Below are positions 40,806 through 50,236 of a stretch of DNA of 64,000 nt, in pieces (the stretch's first letter is position 1; every line of letters starts with the position of its first letter). Source of the DNA: Acidovorax sp. Leaf78 (GTDB taxonomy: Bacteria; Pseudomonadota; Gammaproteobacteria; Burkholderiales; Burkholderiaceae_C); assembly GCF_001422735.1 (NCBI RefSeq), contig NZ_LMLZ01000012.1, positions 491,941 through 555,940 on the forward strand, in the 5' to 3' direction. Position numbers and translations under genes: made by a program. The notes beneath the pieces were generated by a model that saw nothing but the letters and a program-made list of their open reading frames with translations, was not told the origin of the DNA and searched no databases.

Positions 40806-41039
40806 TGCGCCAGAGAGCCACAGCCCGCAAGGCGCTCCCTTTTTTGGAGCACGCTTTTGCACAAAGACAGGGCCTGCAGCAGCACGGCGCACCACCACGG
40901 GGCGTCGATGAACGCCCCTGCCAGGGTGCCTTCGCGGCCCAAAATCCGCACGCTCGGGGTTTACCCGCGGGTGTCGCCTGCGTGCCGGTTTTGCGGTCTG
41001 CCGGGCACCAACGAATTGACGCCAGCACACACCCTTGCT

Positions 41040-41069
41040 ACATTACTAACCAGTCAGTCATTAACTAAA
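41040..41069. promoter_or_regulatory. Candidate TetR operator/promoter of the RND operon
   Basis: A+T-rich segment immediately upstream of the tetR TTG codon, with imperfectly matched ends (TTACTAAC ... ATTAACTAA) around CAGTCAGTCA. The layout fits a self-repressing TetR. Confidence 0.35.
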
Positions 41070-41076
41070 CACCCCT

Positions 41077-41787
41077 TTGACCTCAGCCTCCCCACCCCCT
41101 TCAGCCGGAACCAAACGCGAGCGCCGCAAGGAAGCCCGCCCCGGCGAATTGCTGGAGGCAGCGCTGGACCTTTTTGTCGAAAAAGGCTTTGCGGCCACGC
41201 GTGTGGACGAGGTCGCCGCGCGGGCCGGAGTGTCCAAGGGCACGCTGTTCCTGTACTTCCCCAGCAAGGAAGAACTCTTCAAGGCCGTGGTGCGCCAGAA
41301 CATCGCGGGCCGCTTCGAAGAGTGGACGCAGGAGCTCGAAACCTTCGAGGGCAGCACCACCGAGCTGCTGCGCTACTGCTACCAGGTCTGGTGGGAGCGC
41401 ATCGGCTCCACCAAGGCGTCGGGCATCACCAAGCTGATGTTCAGCGAGGCGCAGAACTTCCCGGAAATCATGCAGTTCTACCGGCAGGAGGTGATCCTGC
41501 CCGGCCAGGGGCTGGTGCGCCGCATCATCGAGCGCGGCATCGAGCGCGGCGAGTTCCGCCCCGTGTCGCTCGATTACATCGTGCACGTGGTGCTTGCACC
41601 GATGATCTTCCTCATGATGTGGAAGCACTCGGTGTCGGTCTGCATTCCTGAAGGCATGGACCTCGACCCCGAGAAATTCATCGAAGCGCAGATCGACAAC
41701 GTGCTGCACGGGCTGCTGACGCGGCCCGATACACCCCCTGCCCCCTCCCCCTCCTCTTTCTCTGCATCGCCCCGACGCGGCGCCTGA
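41077..41787 (+). CDS. TetR/AcrR-family regulator of RND efflux
   Basis: 236 aa beginning at TTG 41077; an in-frame TAA at 41062 excludes any upstream ATG or GTG, and there is no clear ribosome-binding site. Helix-turn-helix: 'VDEVAARAGVSKGTLFLYFP'. The effector domain includes 'LRYCYQVWWERIGSTKASGI' and 'RIIERGIERGEFRPVSLDYI', the pattern of TetR proteins next to RND pumps. The C-terminus is a Pro/Ser-rich tail. The stop is 2 bp before the adaptor gene, so regulator and pump form one operon. Confidence 0.88.
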   Translation: MTSASPPPSAGTKRERRKEARPGELLEAALDLFVEKGFAATRVDEVAARAGVSKGTLFLYFPSKEELFKAVVRQNIAGRFEEWTQELETFEGSTTELLRYCYQVWWERIGSTKASGITKLMFSEAQNFPEIMQFYRQEVILPGQGLVRRIIERGIERGEFRPVSLDYIVHVVLAPMIFLMMWKHSVSVCIPEGMDLDPEKFIEAQIDNVLHGLLTRPDTPPAPSPSSFSASPRRGA

Positions 41788-41789
41788 CC

Positions 41790-42965
41790 ATGAAACGCTG
41801 GATTCCCTGGGTGGCCGCAGCCATCGTCATCGTGTTGCTCGGCGGCGGCGTGTGGCGTGCCATGGCGGCCCGCCAGGCGCAGCAAAAGGCGCTGAGCGAG
41901 ACCACGGCGCAAAAAGCGCAGGCACCGCTTCAACTGGCTGCCGACGAGATCATCACCGTGCGGCGCCAGAACCTGATGCTGGGCGTGCCCGTGTCCGGAT
42001 CGCTCCGTGCGGTCGACTCCGCCATGGTCAAGGCGCGCGTGGGCGGCGAGCTGCAAGGCCTGACGCTGCGCGAGGGCGACAGCGTCAAGGCCGGGCAGGA
42101 AGTGGCCCGCATCGACCCCACCGAGGCCCGGGCCCGCCTGCGACAGGCGCAGCAGCAGGCCGACGCGGCCAAGTCGCAGGTGGACATCAACCAGCGCCAG
42201 TACACCAACAACCGCGCGCTGGTGGACCAGGGCTTCATCTCGCCCACCGCGCTGGTCACATCGCAGGCCAGCCTCGAATCCGCGCAGTCGAGCTACCAGG
42301 CCGCCGTGTCGGCCGCCGACGTGGCGCGCAAGTCGCTGGACGACACCGTGCTCAAGAGTCCCATCACCGGCCTGGTGGCCCAGCGCCTGGCCCAGCCGGG
42401 CGAGCGCGTGGCCGTGGACGCCCGCATCATCGAAGTGGTGGACCTGTCGCGGCTGGAACTGGAAGCACTGCTCACCCCGGCCGATTCGCTGGCCGTGCGC
42501 GTGGGCCAGAAGGCGCTGCTGACCGTCGACGGCACAGCGACCCCGGTGCCTGCCACCGTGGCACGCATCAGCCCCAGCGCCCAGGCGGGCAGCCGCACCG
42601 TGCCGGTGTACCTGCGGGTGGACCAGGCCAAGGGCGACACGCCGCTGCGCCAGGGCCTGTTCGTGCAGGGCACGCTCGACACTGGCCGCGCCGAAGTGCT
42701 GACCGTGCCGCTCGACGCCGTGCGCACCGACAAGCCCGCGCCCTATCTGCAGACGCTCAAGGACGGCCGTATCGCCTACGCCGAGGTCAAGACCGGCGCG
42801 CGGTCGGTGGTCAACGGCCAGACCTGGGTCGCCGTCCAGGGCGTGGCAGAAGGCACGCCGGTGATCGACGGGCGCATCGGGCAACTGCGTGAAGGCACGA
42901 CGGTGACCACTGCCGCAGCCGCCCCGGCGGGCGCGCCCGCATCGGCGCCCCGCGCTGCTCCCTGA
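41790..42965 (+). CDS. RND efflux periplasmic adaptor (membrane fusion protein)
   Basis: 391 aa anchored by one N-terminal helix ('WIPWVAAAIVIVLLGGGVWR') with no lipobox. Lipoyl-like halves ('VKARVGGELQGLTLREGDSV', 'DDTVLKSPITGLVAQRLAQP') flank a coiled-coil hairpin of ~90 residues ('ARARLRQAQQQADAAKSQVD'), followed by beta-barrel and membrane-proximal domains ('PVPATVARISPSAQAGSRTV'). It links the inner-membrane RND pump to a TolC-type channel; a TolC-family gene lies 4.4 kb downstream on the same strand. Confidence 0.93.
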   Translation: MKRWIPWVAAAIVIVLLGGGVWRAMAARQAQQKALSETTAQKAQAPLQLAADEIITVRRQNLMLGVPVSGSLRAVDSAMVKARVGGELQGLTLREGDSVKAGQEVARIDPTEARARLRQAQQQADAAKSQVDINQRQYTNNRALVDQGFISPTALVTSQASLESAQSSYQAAVSAADVARKSLDDTVLKSPITGLVAQRLAQPGERVAVDARIIEVVDLSRLELEALLTPADSLAVRVGQKALLTVDGTATPVPATVARISPSAQAGSRTVPVYLRVDQAKGDTPLRQGLFVQGTLDTGRAEVLTVPLDAVRTDKPAPYLQTLKDGRIAYAEVKTGARSVVNGQTWVAVQGVAEGTPVIDGRIGQLREGTTVTTAAAAPAGAPASAPRAAP

Positions 42966-42980
42966 CCCGCCCGCACCGCC

Positions 42981-45900
42981 ATGTGGTTCACCCAAGTCAG
43001 CCTCAAGAACCCTGTGTTCGCCACCATGGTGATGCTCGCCATCGTGGTGCTGGGTCTCTTTTCGTACCAGCGCCTCAAGGTTGATCAATTTCCCAACATC
43101 GACTTCCCCGTGGTGGTGGTCACCGTGGACTACCCCGGTGCATCGCCCGAGATCGTGGAGAGCGAGGTCACGAAGAAGATCGAGGAAGGCGTCAACTCGA
43201 TCGCCGGCATCAACGCCCTGACCTCGCGCAGCTACGAAGGCACTGCGGTGGTCATCATCGAGTTCCAGCTGCACATCGACGGCCGCAAGGCCGCCGAGGA
43301 CGTGCGTGAGAAGGTGGCCACCGTGCGCCCCTTGCTGCGCACCGAGGTCAAGGAGCCGCGCGTGCTGCGCTTCGACCCCGCCAGCCGCGCCGTGTGGTCG
43401 TTGGCCGTGCTGCCCGATGACAAGGCGGGCGGCACGCAGCGCAGTGCGGTGGAGCTGACCACCTGGTCCGAGCAGGTGCTGAAAAAGCGCCTGGAGAACG
43501 TGCGCGGCGTGGGCGCGGTGAACCTGGTGGGCGCTACCAAGCGCGAGATCAACATCTACCTGAACCCGCAGGCGCTCGAAGCCTTCGGCGTGACGCCCGA
43601 CCAGGTGGCCCAGGCCGTGCATAACGAGAACCAGGACCTGCCCGTGGGCTCCATCCGGTCGCTGGCGCAGGACCGCGTGGTGCAGATCGACGCGCGCATG
43701 GAGCGGCCCGAAGACTTCGGCAAGATCATCGTCGCCCGCAAGAACGGTGCCCCCGTGCGGCTGGACCAGGTCGCCCGGGTCAACGATGGCGCCCAGGAAG
43801 TGGAGAGTCTCGCCCTGTACAACGGCCAGCGCACGCTGCTGCTGTCGGTGCAGAAGTCGCAGGGCGAGAACACCATCGAGGTGGTGGACGGCCTCACCGC
43901 GGCGGTGGCAGAGCTCAAGAACCAGCTGCCACCCGGCGTGCGCCTGGAGACCATCGGCGACAGCGCCCGCCCCATCCGCGTGGCGGTGAACAACGTGCGC
44001 CAGACGCTGATCGAGGGCGCCATCCTCACGGTGCTGATCGTCTTTTTGTTCCTGAACTCCTGGCGCTCCACCGTGATCACCGGGCTCACGCTGCCGATCG
44101 CGCTGATCGGCACGTTCCTGTTCATGAACATGTTCGGCTTCACCATCAACATGATCACGCTGATGGCGCTGAGCCTGTGCGTGGGCCTGTTGATCGACGA
44201 CGCCATCGTGGTGCGCGAGAACATCGTGCGGCACGTGCAGATGGGCAAGTCGGCCTACAACGCGGCCATGGACGGCACGCAGGAGATTGGCCTGGCGGTG
44301 CTGGCCACCACGCTGTCCATCGTGGCGGTGTTCATGCCCATCGGGTTCATGGGCGGCATCATCGGCAAGTTCTTCCACGAGTTCGGCATCACCATCGTCG
44401 CGGCGGTGATGATCTCGATGTTCGTGAGCTTCACGCTCGACCCGATGCTGTCGAGCATCTGGCACGACCCCAGCATCCACGGGCATGGCCACAAGACCGG
44501 GCCCGTCACCTTCTACGACAAGACCATCGGCCGCGTCACCGGCTGGTTCGACCGTGCCACCGAGTCGCTGGCCGAGGGTTACCAGCGCATCCTGCGCTGG
44601 TCGCTGGTGCACAAGGTGGCGACGATGGCCATAGCGCTGGCCGTCTTCGTGCTGAGCATCTTCATGGTGCCGCTGCTGGGCACCGAGTTCGTGCCCAAGG
44701 CCGATTTCTCCGAAACCTCGCTCAACTTCTACACGCCCGTCGGCTCGTCGCTGGAAGCCACCGAGGCCAAGGCACGGCAGGTGGAAGGCATCCTGCGCGA
44801 GATGCCCGAGGTGCGCTACACGCTGTCCACCATCAACACCGGCAGCGCGCAGGGCAAGATCTACGCCAACATCTACGTGCGCCTGGTGGACCGCAAGGAC
44901 CGCAGCCGCAGCGTGGACCAGATGTCCGACGTGCTGCGCGAGCGCCTGAAGACCGTGCCTGGCATCACCATCACCCACGTGGGCCTGCTGGACGCCGTGG
45001 GCGGGCAAAAACAGGTGGAGTTCTCGCTGCAGGGCCCGGACCTGCAGGAGCTGGAGCGCCTGACCAAGGTGGTCACCGAGAAGATCCGCGACATCCCCGG
45101 CCTGGTGGACCTGGACACCAGCGCCAAGCCCAACAAGCCGGTCATCGCCCTCGACGTGCGACGCGATGCGGCGTCGGACCTGGGCCTGTCGGTGGCGCAG
45201 ATGGCCGCATCGCTGCGCACGCTGGTGGCCGGCACCACCGTGGGCAACTGGCGCGCGCCGGACGACCAGACCTACGACGTGAACGTGCGCCTGGCCCCGG
45301 AGGCCCGCACCGCCCCGCAGGACCTGGAGCGACTGCCGTTCGCCCTGGCCAACGCCGACGGCACCACGCGCATCGTGCGCCTGAACCAGGTGGCCAGCGT
45401 GACCGAATCCACCGGCGCCAACCAGATCAACCGGCGCGACCTGACCCGCGAGGTGGCGGTGAACGCCAACGTGTCACAGCGCTCGGCCGGCGAAGTGTCG
45501 AACGACATCAAGAAAGCGCTGGAGGGCGTGAGCTTTCCGCCCGGCTACCGCTACCAGTTCGGCGGCTCCACCAAGAACATGGCCGAATCGTTCGGCTACG
45601 CGATCTCGGCCCTGGCCATGGCCATCATCTTCATCTACATGATCCTGGCGAGCCAGTTCAAGAGCTTCCTGCAGCCGCTGGCGCTCATGACCTCGCTGCC
45701 GCTCACGCTGATCGGCGTGGTGCTGGCGCTCCTGATGTTCCGCTCCACGCTGTCGATGTTCTCCATCATCGGCGTGGTGATGCTGATGGGCCTGGTGACC
45801 AAGAACGCCATCCTGCTGGTGGACTTTGCGATCCGTGCCCGCGAGGAACACGTGAACGACGAGGGCCGCACCGTGCCTGGCCTGCCCCGTGCAGACGCCC

Positions 45901-46175
45901 TGCTGCTGGCCGCCCGCGTGCGGCTGCGCCCCATCCTCATGACCACGCTGGCCATGATCTTCGGCATGGTGCCGCTGGCATTTGCGCTGTCCGAGGGCTC
46001 CGAGCAGCGTGCCCCCATGGGCCAGGCGGTGATCGGCGGTGTCATCACCTCGTCGCTGCTCACGCTGGTGGTGGTGCCGGTGGTTTATTGCTACATGGAC
46101 GACCTCGCAGGCTGGGCACGCCGCAAATTCGGCAACGCCCGCGCAACGCCCCCTAAAATCGAGGGTTTGTCCTGA
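42981..46175 (+). CDS. RND efflux inner-membrane transporter (HAE-1/AcrB-like)
   Basis: 1064-aa pump with the standard duplicated plan: TM1 ('[20 protein letters not shown]'), periplasmic loop, then TM2-6 and a repeat. Proton-relay acidic residues are present in TM4 ('[20 protein letters not shown]'). Other family segments: '[20 protein letters not shown]', '[20 protein letters not shown]', '[20 protein letters not shown]' and '[20 protein letters not shown]'. The segment after TM6 and the porter loops are closer to multidrug/HAE pumps than to heavy-metal CusA. Substrate unknown. It follows the adaptor by 15 bp. Confidence 0.94.
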   Translation: MWFTQVSLKNPVFATMVMLAIVVLGLFSYQRLKVDQFPNIDFPVVVVTVDYPGASPEIVESEVTKKIEEGVNSIAGINALTSRSYEGTAVVIIEFQLHIDGRKAAEDVREKVATVRPLLRTEVKEPRVLRFDPASRAVWSLAVLPDDKAGGTQRSAVELTTWSEQVLKKRLENVRGVGAVNLVGATKREINIYLNPQALEAFGVTPDQVAQAVHNENQDLPVGSIRSLAQDRVVQIDARMERPEDFGKIIVARKNGAPVRLDQVARVNDGAQEVESLALYNGQRTLLLSVQKSQGENTIEVVDGLTAAVAELKNQLPPGVRLETIGDSARPIRVAVNNVRQTLIEGAILTVLIVFLFLNSWRSTVITGLTLPIALIGTFLFMNMFGFTINMITLMALSLCVGLLIDDAIVVRENIVRHVQMGKSAYNAAMDGTQEIGLAVLATTLSIVAVFMPIGFMGGIIGKFFHEFGITIVAAVMISMFVSFTLDPMLSSIWHDPSIHGHGHKTGPVTFYDKTIGRVTGWFDRATESLAEGYQRILRWSLVHKVATMAIALAVFVLSIFMVPLLGTEFVPKADFSETSLNFYTPVGSSLEATEAKARQVEGILREMPEVRYTLSTINTGSAQGKIYANIYVRLVDRKDRSRSVDQMSDVLRERLKTVPGITITHVGLLDAVGGQKQVEFSLQGPDLQELERLTKVVTEKIRDIPGLVDLDTSAKPNKPVIALDVRRDAASDLGLSVAQMAASLRTLVAGTTVGNWRAPDDQTYDVNVRLAPEARTAPQDLERLPFALANADGTTRIVRLNQVASVTESTGANQINRRDLTREVAVNANVSQRSAGEVSNDIKKALEGVSFPPGYRYQFGGSTKNMAESFGYAISALAMAIIFIYMILASQFKSFLQPLALMTSLPLTLIGVVLALLMFRSTLSMFSIIGVVMLMGLVTKNAILLVDFAIRAREEHVNDEGRTVPGLPRADALLLAARVRLRPILMTTLAMIFGMVPLAFALSEGSEQRAPMGQAVIGGVITSSLLTLVVVPVVYCYMDDLAGWARRKFGNARATPPKIEGLS

Positions 46176-46216
46176 TCGTTCCGATCGGCCCTGCACCCGC
46201 CCCACGGAGAAATCCC

Positions 46217-46930
46217 ATGAACATGCCCCTGAACACCTCTGCCAACATCAGCGACCCCGTCGCCCAGGCCCGCTACAACATGATCGAGCAGCAGATCCGT
46301 CCGTGGAACGTGCTCGACTTCGACGTGCTGGAGCTGCTGGCCGTGGTGCGCCGCGAACAGTTCGTGCCGCCGGCCTACAGCAGCATGGCGTTCATGGACA
46401 TCGAAGTGCCCTTGCTGGGCAACGACGCAGAAGAGGCGGTGCGCCTGGGCCACAGCATGCTGCAGCCCCGCGTGGAAGCCCGCATCCTGCAGGACCTCCA
46501 GATCAAGCCGACCGACCGCGTGCTGGAGATCGGCACAGGTTCGGGCTACATGGCCGCCCTTCTGGCCCACCGCGCCGAGCGCGTGGTGTCGCTCGAAATC
46601 AACGCAGAGCTGGCCGAGATGGCCCGCGAGAACCTGCGCGATGCCGGTATCCAGAACGCCGACGTGCGCCAGGCCGACGGCGCCCGCGACCCCATCCCTG
46701 ATGGCCCGTTCGATGTGATCGTGCTCAGCGGCTCCGTGGCCGAAGTGCCTGCCGCCCTGCTCTCCCAACTGCGCGACGGCGGCCGCCTGGGCGCCATCGT
46801 GGGCAGCGAGCCCGTGATGCGCTTCACCCTGACGCGCCGCACCGGTGACCGGTTCGAGACCACGTCGCCCTGGGACACCATCGCGCCGCGCTTGGTCGGC
46901 TTCCCCGAGCCATCCGGCTTCACGTTCTGA
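46217..46930 (+). CDS. pcm: Protein-L-isoaspartate O-methyltransferase
   Basis: 237-aa SAM-dependent methyltransferase that repairs isoaspartyl residues. 'ARYNMIEQQIRPWNVLD' is the family N-terminus, followed by 'VVRREQFVPPAYSSMAFMDI', motif I 'RVLEIGTGSGYMAALLAHRA', 'VVSLEINAELAEMARENLRD' and 'FDVIVLSGSVAEVPAALLSQ'. In this lineage it typically sits next to a rhodanese gene and a TolC-family gene, as here. It begins 41 bp after the RND gene and may have its own promoter. Confidence 0.92.
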   Translation: MNMPLNTSANISDPVAQARYNMIEQQIRPWNVLDFDVLELLAVVRREQFVPPAYSSMAFMDIEVPLLGNDAEEAVRLGHSMLQPRVEARILQDLQIKPTDRVLEIGTGSGYMAALLAHRAERVVSLEINAELAEMARENLRDAGIQNADVRQADGARDPIPDGPFDVIVLSGSVAEVPAALLSQLRDGGRLGAIVGSEPVMRFTLTRRTGDRFETTSPWDTIAPRLVGFPEPSGFTF

Positions 46931-46965
46931 TTTTCAGCGTCTGATTTTTCCTTTCGGAGTTCTGC

Positions 46966-47307
46966 ATGATCGACCACGTCCGCCCCGCCCAGCTGTCTGC
47001 CTGGTTCGCCTCGGCCCCCGAAGGCAGCCAGCCCGTGGTGCTGGACGTGCGCGAGCCGTGGGAGCTGCAAACCGCGAGCGTGCGCGCCGATGGATTCGAG
47101 CTGGTCGCCATCCCCATGGGTGAGCTGACCGGACGCCTGGACGAACTGGACCCCACGCGCCCCATTGCCTGCCTGTGCCACCACGGCGCCCGCAGCCTGC
47201 GCGTGGCGGCCTTTCTGGAGCACCACGGGTTCGAGCGCCTGGCCAACATCACGGGCGGCATCGACGTGTGGTCGCATGAAGCCGACCCGGCTGTGCCCCG
47301 GTACTGA
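46966..47307 (+). CDS. Rhodanese-like sulfurtransferase domain protein
   Basis: 113-aa single rhodanese domain. 'PVVLDVREPWELQTASV' is the CH2A-type motif and 'ACLCHHGARSLRVAAFLEHH' holds the active-site Cys in the loop C-H-H-G-A-R, characteristic of single-domain rhodaneses that carry persulfide sulfur. 'NITGGIDVWSHEADP' closes the fold. Lies 35 bp after pcm with a GGAG ribosome-binding site and precedes the TolC-family gene, so is probably cotranscribed. Confidence 0.93.
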   Translation: MIDHVRPAQLSAWFASAPEGSQPVVLDVREPWELQTASVRADGFELVAIPMGELTGRLDELDPTRPIACLCHHGARSLRVAAFLEHHGFERLANITGGIDVWSHEADPAVPRY

Positions 47308-47391
47308 AGCCCGCTGCCACCGCACCGACGCTCCCTGTTTGTTCCGTCTCCCACCCATCGATCCGCAGACTTCTATCTCCGAAGGACTTTC

Positions 47392-48741
47392 ATGACGACC
47401 CCGCTACGGCCACATCCTCTGTCACCCCTGTCCATGGCGCTGGGAACCTTGCTGGTTACGGCCCTGTGTGCACCCGTGCACGCCCAGAGCCTGCTGGAAG
47501 TGGTGGAGTCGGCCCGCACGTACGACACGGCCTGGCAGTCGGCCCGTGCGCAGCTGGACGCGGCAGCGCGCCGTGCCGACCAGGCGCGCGCGGGCCTGCT
47601 GCCCACCGCCGGGCTGACGGCCGGCCTGAACCGGGCCAATGTGGAACTGAACCGGCCCCCGGTCGAGAACACCGGCACCCAGCAAACGCTGGGTGTGCAG
47701 GCATCGCAGCCCTTGTTCCGCCCCGCCAACCGCATCAACCTGCAGCAGAGCCAGCGCGGTATCGATGTGGCGCAGGCGCAGCTCGACGCCGCCACGCAGG
47801 ACCTGCTGGTGCGCGTGAGCCAGGCGTACTTCGACGTGCTGGCCGCACAGGACACGCTGACCTTCGTGCAGGCGCAAAAAGCCGCCGTGTCCGAGCAACT
47901 GGCGTCTGCCAAGCGCAATTTCGAGGTGGGCACCACCACCGTCACCGATTCACGCGAAGCCCAGGCCCGTTACGACCTGGTGATCGCGCAGGAGATCGCG
48001 GCTGAGAACGACCTGCGCGTCAAGCGCCTGGCGCTCGACCAGCTCGTCGGCATAGCCGGCACCACCCCCAAGCCGCTGGCCCTGCCCGCACCGCTGCCCA
48101 CCGTGCAACCGGACAACGTCGCCCTGTGGGTGGACACGGCCCGCGACCAGCAGCCCGGCGTGCGCCAGGCGGTCATCGCGCTCGACATCGCGCGGCTGGA
48201 GACCAAAAAGGCCGAGACCGGCCACCTGCCCACGGTGGACCTGCAGGCGGGCTACAACGTCACGCGCAACCCCAACGGTACGGTCACCTCTCCGGGCGTG
48301 AACAGCCGCACCAACAGTGCCAGCGTGGGCGTGGCGTTCAATTTGCCGCTGTTCGCGGGCTTCTCGGTGCAAAACCGCATCCGTGAAACCCTGGCGCTGG
48401 AAGACAAGGCCGCCGCCGACCTGGAAACCACCCGCCGCAACGTGGCCCAGGCCACGCGCGCAGCGTTCTTCGGCGTGCAGTCCGGCCAGGGCCAGGTGCA
48501 GGCGCTCGAAGCCGCCGAGGCCTCCAGCCAGAGCGCGCTGGACGCCAACAAGCTGGGCTACCAGGTGGGGGTGCGCATCAACATCGACGTGCTGAACGCC
48601 CAAAGCCAGCTGTTCCAGACCAAGCGCGACCTGGCCCAGGCCCGCTACAACGTGCTGCTGGGCACACTGAAGCTGCGCCAGGCGGCCGGCACGCTGACGC
48701 AGCAGGATGTCGAGGCGATCAACGCGTTGCTGGTCCGCTAA
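47392..48741 (+). CDS. TolC-family outer-membrane channel protein
   Basis: 449 aa with a signal peptide ending 'ALCAPVHAQS'. Two OEP repeats: 'LLEVVESARTYDTAWQSARA' begins the first and 'LWVDTARDQQPGVRQAVIAL' the second. Coiled-coil stretches have the expected periodicity ('VGTTTVTDSREAQARYDLVI', 'VGVRINIDVLNAQSQLFQTK'). Forms the outer-membrane/periplasmic tunnel for type I secretion or RND pumps; the RND pair upstream is a natural partner. Length matches E. coli TolC without its C-terminal tail. Confidence 0.94.
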   Translation: MTTPLRPHPLSPLSMALGTLLVTALCAPVHAQSLLEVVESARTYDTAWQSARAQLDAAARRADQARAGLLPTAGLTAGLNRANVELNRPPVENTGTQQTLGVQASQPLFRPANRINLQQSQRGIDVAQAQLDAATQDLLVRVSQAYFDVLAAQDTLTFVQAQKAAVSEQLASAKRNFEVGTTTVTDSREAQARYDLVIAQEIAAENDLRVKRLALDQLVGIAGTTPKPLALPAPLPTVQPDNVALWVDTARDQQPGVRQAVIALDIARLETKKAETGHLPTVDLQAGYNVTRNPNGTVTSPGVNSRTNSASVGVAFNLPLFAGFSVQNRIRETLALEDKAAADLETTRRNVAQATRAAFFGVQSGQGQVQALEAAEASSQSALDANKLGYQVGVRINIDVLNAQSQLFQTKRDLAQARYNVLLGTLKLRQAAGTLTQQDVEAINALLVR

Positions 48742-48853
48742 GTCGCTGGTCGCATAAGTCAAGCCGCCGCGTCGCCCGCCGAAGATCGTCTTCACGGGCA
48801 GGCACCGGCAGCAGCCGGCAGCGACAGCCACAGCGGTGGCGCGCACGGTCGTG

Positions 48854-50236
48854 TCAGCCGCCAGCGGCCACGGACCTGGCGGGCAACACGATGCCCAGCA
48901 CGGCCTGCGCCGTGGCCAACGCCCCGCCCCGGTGGTCGTCGGCAAAGCGGCTGGCGCGGTAGCTGGCGCTCTTTTGCAGCTCGGGGTCGAGCGCCAGCTC
49001 AACTGCTTGTGCCACGCCGCCAGCCATGTCCGGCACCCGGCGGGCAGCACCTGCTGCGCATGCCTGCTCTGCCGCTTGCGCAAAATTGAAGGTGTGCGGG
49101 CCCAGCACCACCGGGCAGCCGCAGGCGGCGGCTTCGATGAGGTTTTGCCCACCGAGCGGCGCGTAGCTGCCGCCCAGCATCGCCACGTGGGCCAGGCCGT
49201 AGTACAGCGTCATCTCGCCCAGTGAGTCTCCCAGCCACACGTCGGCGGCCGGGGGGGCACCTGCCCAGGTGCTGCGGCGGGACACAGTCAGGCCAGCGTG
49301 CAGCAACAACTGGTGCACCTCGTCAAAGCGCTGCGGGTGGCGCGGCACGATGAGCCACTGCACGCTGCGGGCGGTGGCGTCACCATCGCCCGATGCTTCA
49401 TTATTGATAGCGCCTTGCGCTTTCCCAGCCAGCGGTAGCGCCGTTTTTTGCTTGAAATTCTCCAGCCACATGGCTTCCTCGCCCTCGCGGCTGCTGGCCA
49501 GCATGACGACCGGGCGCGCGGCCTGGTCGCGCCAGGTGCGGCCTTGCGAGAGCTGCCGGGCGTCTGGCACCACGTCGAACTTCAGGTTGCCGAACACGCC
49601 GCGCACCTTGGCGCCGATGGCGCGCAGGCGGTCGGCGTCGTCCTCGGTCTGGGCCCACACCGCCGTCAGGCCTGCGTAGGCGGGGCGCGCCAGCGGGGCT
49701 AGGCGCTGGGCGTTGCGCAGCGACTTGGCGTTCAGCCTGGCATTGGCCAGCACCAGCGGCACGCCGCGCCGGCGGCAGCCGGCCACCAGGTTGGGCCAGA
49801 CCTCGGTTTCCATGAGGATGCCGATGGCCGGGCGGAACCTGCGCAGAAATCGCGCCACCGCGCCGGGCGTGTCCCAGGGCTGCCAGACCTGCACGTCGCC
49901 GGGCAGCAGCAGCTTTTCGCCCTCGGCGCGGCCGGTGGCTGTGCCGTGCGTGAGCAACAGGCGCATGCCGGGCAGCTCCTGGCGCAGCGCGGCCAGCAGG
50001 ATGGCGGCGGCGCGGGTTTCGCCCAGCGAGACGGCATGGATCCACACGAACCGGCCCAGCGGGTCGGAGCTGCTGTGCGGCATGAGGCTGTCGATGGGCG
50101 CCGGGTAGCGGCCAAAGCGCTCGCCGATCGCGTGGCCGTAGCCGGGCTCGGCCTGGGCGCGGCGGCGCAGCTTGCGGCGCAGCAGGGGCTGTGCGCCCCA
50201 GGTGACCACTGAATAGAGCGCGCGGGCGGGGTTCAT
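48854..50236 (-). CDS. waaA: 3-deoxy-D-manno-octulosonic acid (Kdo) transferase
   Basis: Adds Kdo from CMP-Kdo to lipid A precursor at the inner face of the membrane (essential LPS core step). 460 aa from ATG 50236 with an N-terminal hydrophobic anchor ('ALYSVVTWGAQPLL'). The catalytic base Glu lies in 'RFVWIHAVSLGETRAAAILL'. Also seen are 'LLLTHGTATGRAEGEKLLLP', 'GILMETEVWPNLVAGCRRRG' and the GT-B nucleotide site ('VAMLGGSYAPLGGQNLIEAA', 'PVVLGPHTFNFAQAAEQACA'). Residues ~260-280 ('LPLAGKAQGAINNEASGDG') come from an in-frame dispersed palindrome, making this loop longer than usual. It overlaps the nitrilase-family gene upstream (ATGA). Confidence 0.94.
   Translation of the reverse strand: MNPARALYSVVTWGAQPLLRRKLRRRAQAEPGYGHAIGERFGRYPAPIDSLMPHSSSDPLGRFVWIHAVSLGETRAAAILLAALRQELPGMRLLLTHGTATGRAEGEKLLLPGDVQVWQPWDTPGAVARFLRRFRPAIGILMETEVWPNLVAGCRRRGVPLVLANARLNAKSLRNAQRLAPLARPAYAGLTAVWAQTEDDADRLRAIGAKVRGVFGNLKFDVVPDARQLSQGRTWRDQAARPVVMLASSREGEEAMWLENFKQKTALPLAGKAQGAINNEASGDGDATARSVQWLIVPRHPQRFDEVHQLLLHAGLTVSRRSTWAGAPPAADVWLGDSLGEMTLYYGLAHVAMLGGSYAPLGGQNLIEAAACGCPVVLGPHTFNFAQAAEQACAAGAARRVPDMAGGVAQAVELALDPELQKSASYRASRFADDHRGGALATAQAVLGIVLPARSVAAGG
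49396..49456. repeat. Dispersed imperfect palindrome, copy 4 (inside waaA)
   Basis: Contains TAGCGCCTTGCGC and AGCGGTAGCGCC..TTTTTT, matching the family. Read in the waaA frame it encodes 'LPLAGKAQGAINNEA', parallel to 'LALMDRAQGATDSGA' from copy 5 in the molybdenum hydroxylase leader. Confidence 0.7.

Larger units (their letters stand above)
40739..41076. other. Divergent regulatory region between the catabolic operon and the efflux operon
   Basis: 338 bp with no gene. The left end holds the two GntR operator candidates, and the right end an A+T-rich patch with CAGTCAGTCA that probably contains the TetR promoter. A short stem (GCTCC...GGAGC around a T-run near 40830-40850) is of unclear meaning. 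Confidence 0.6.

Noticed and set aside
41574..45008. 1144-codon minus-strand open frame opposite the RND pump genes
   Set aside because: A His/Gln/Arg-rich shadow frame typical of GC-rich DNA; it lacks any domain and lies antisense to clear adaptor and AcrB-type genes.
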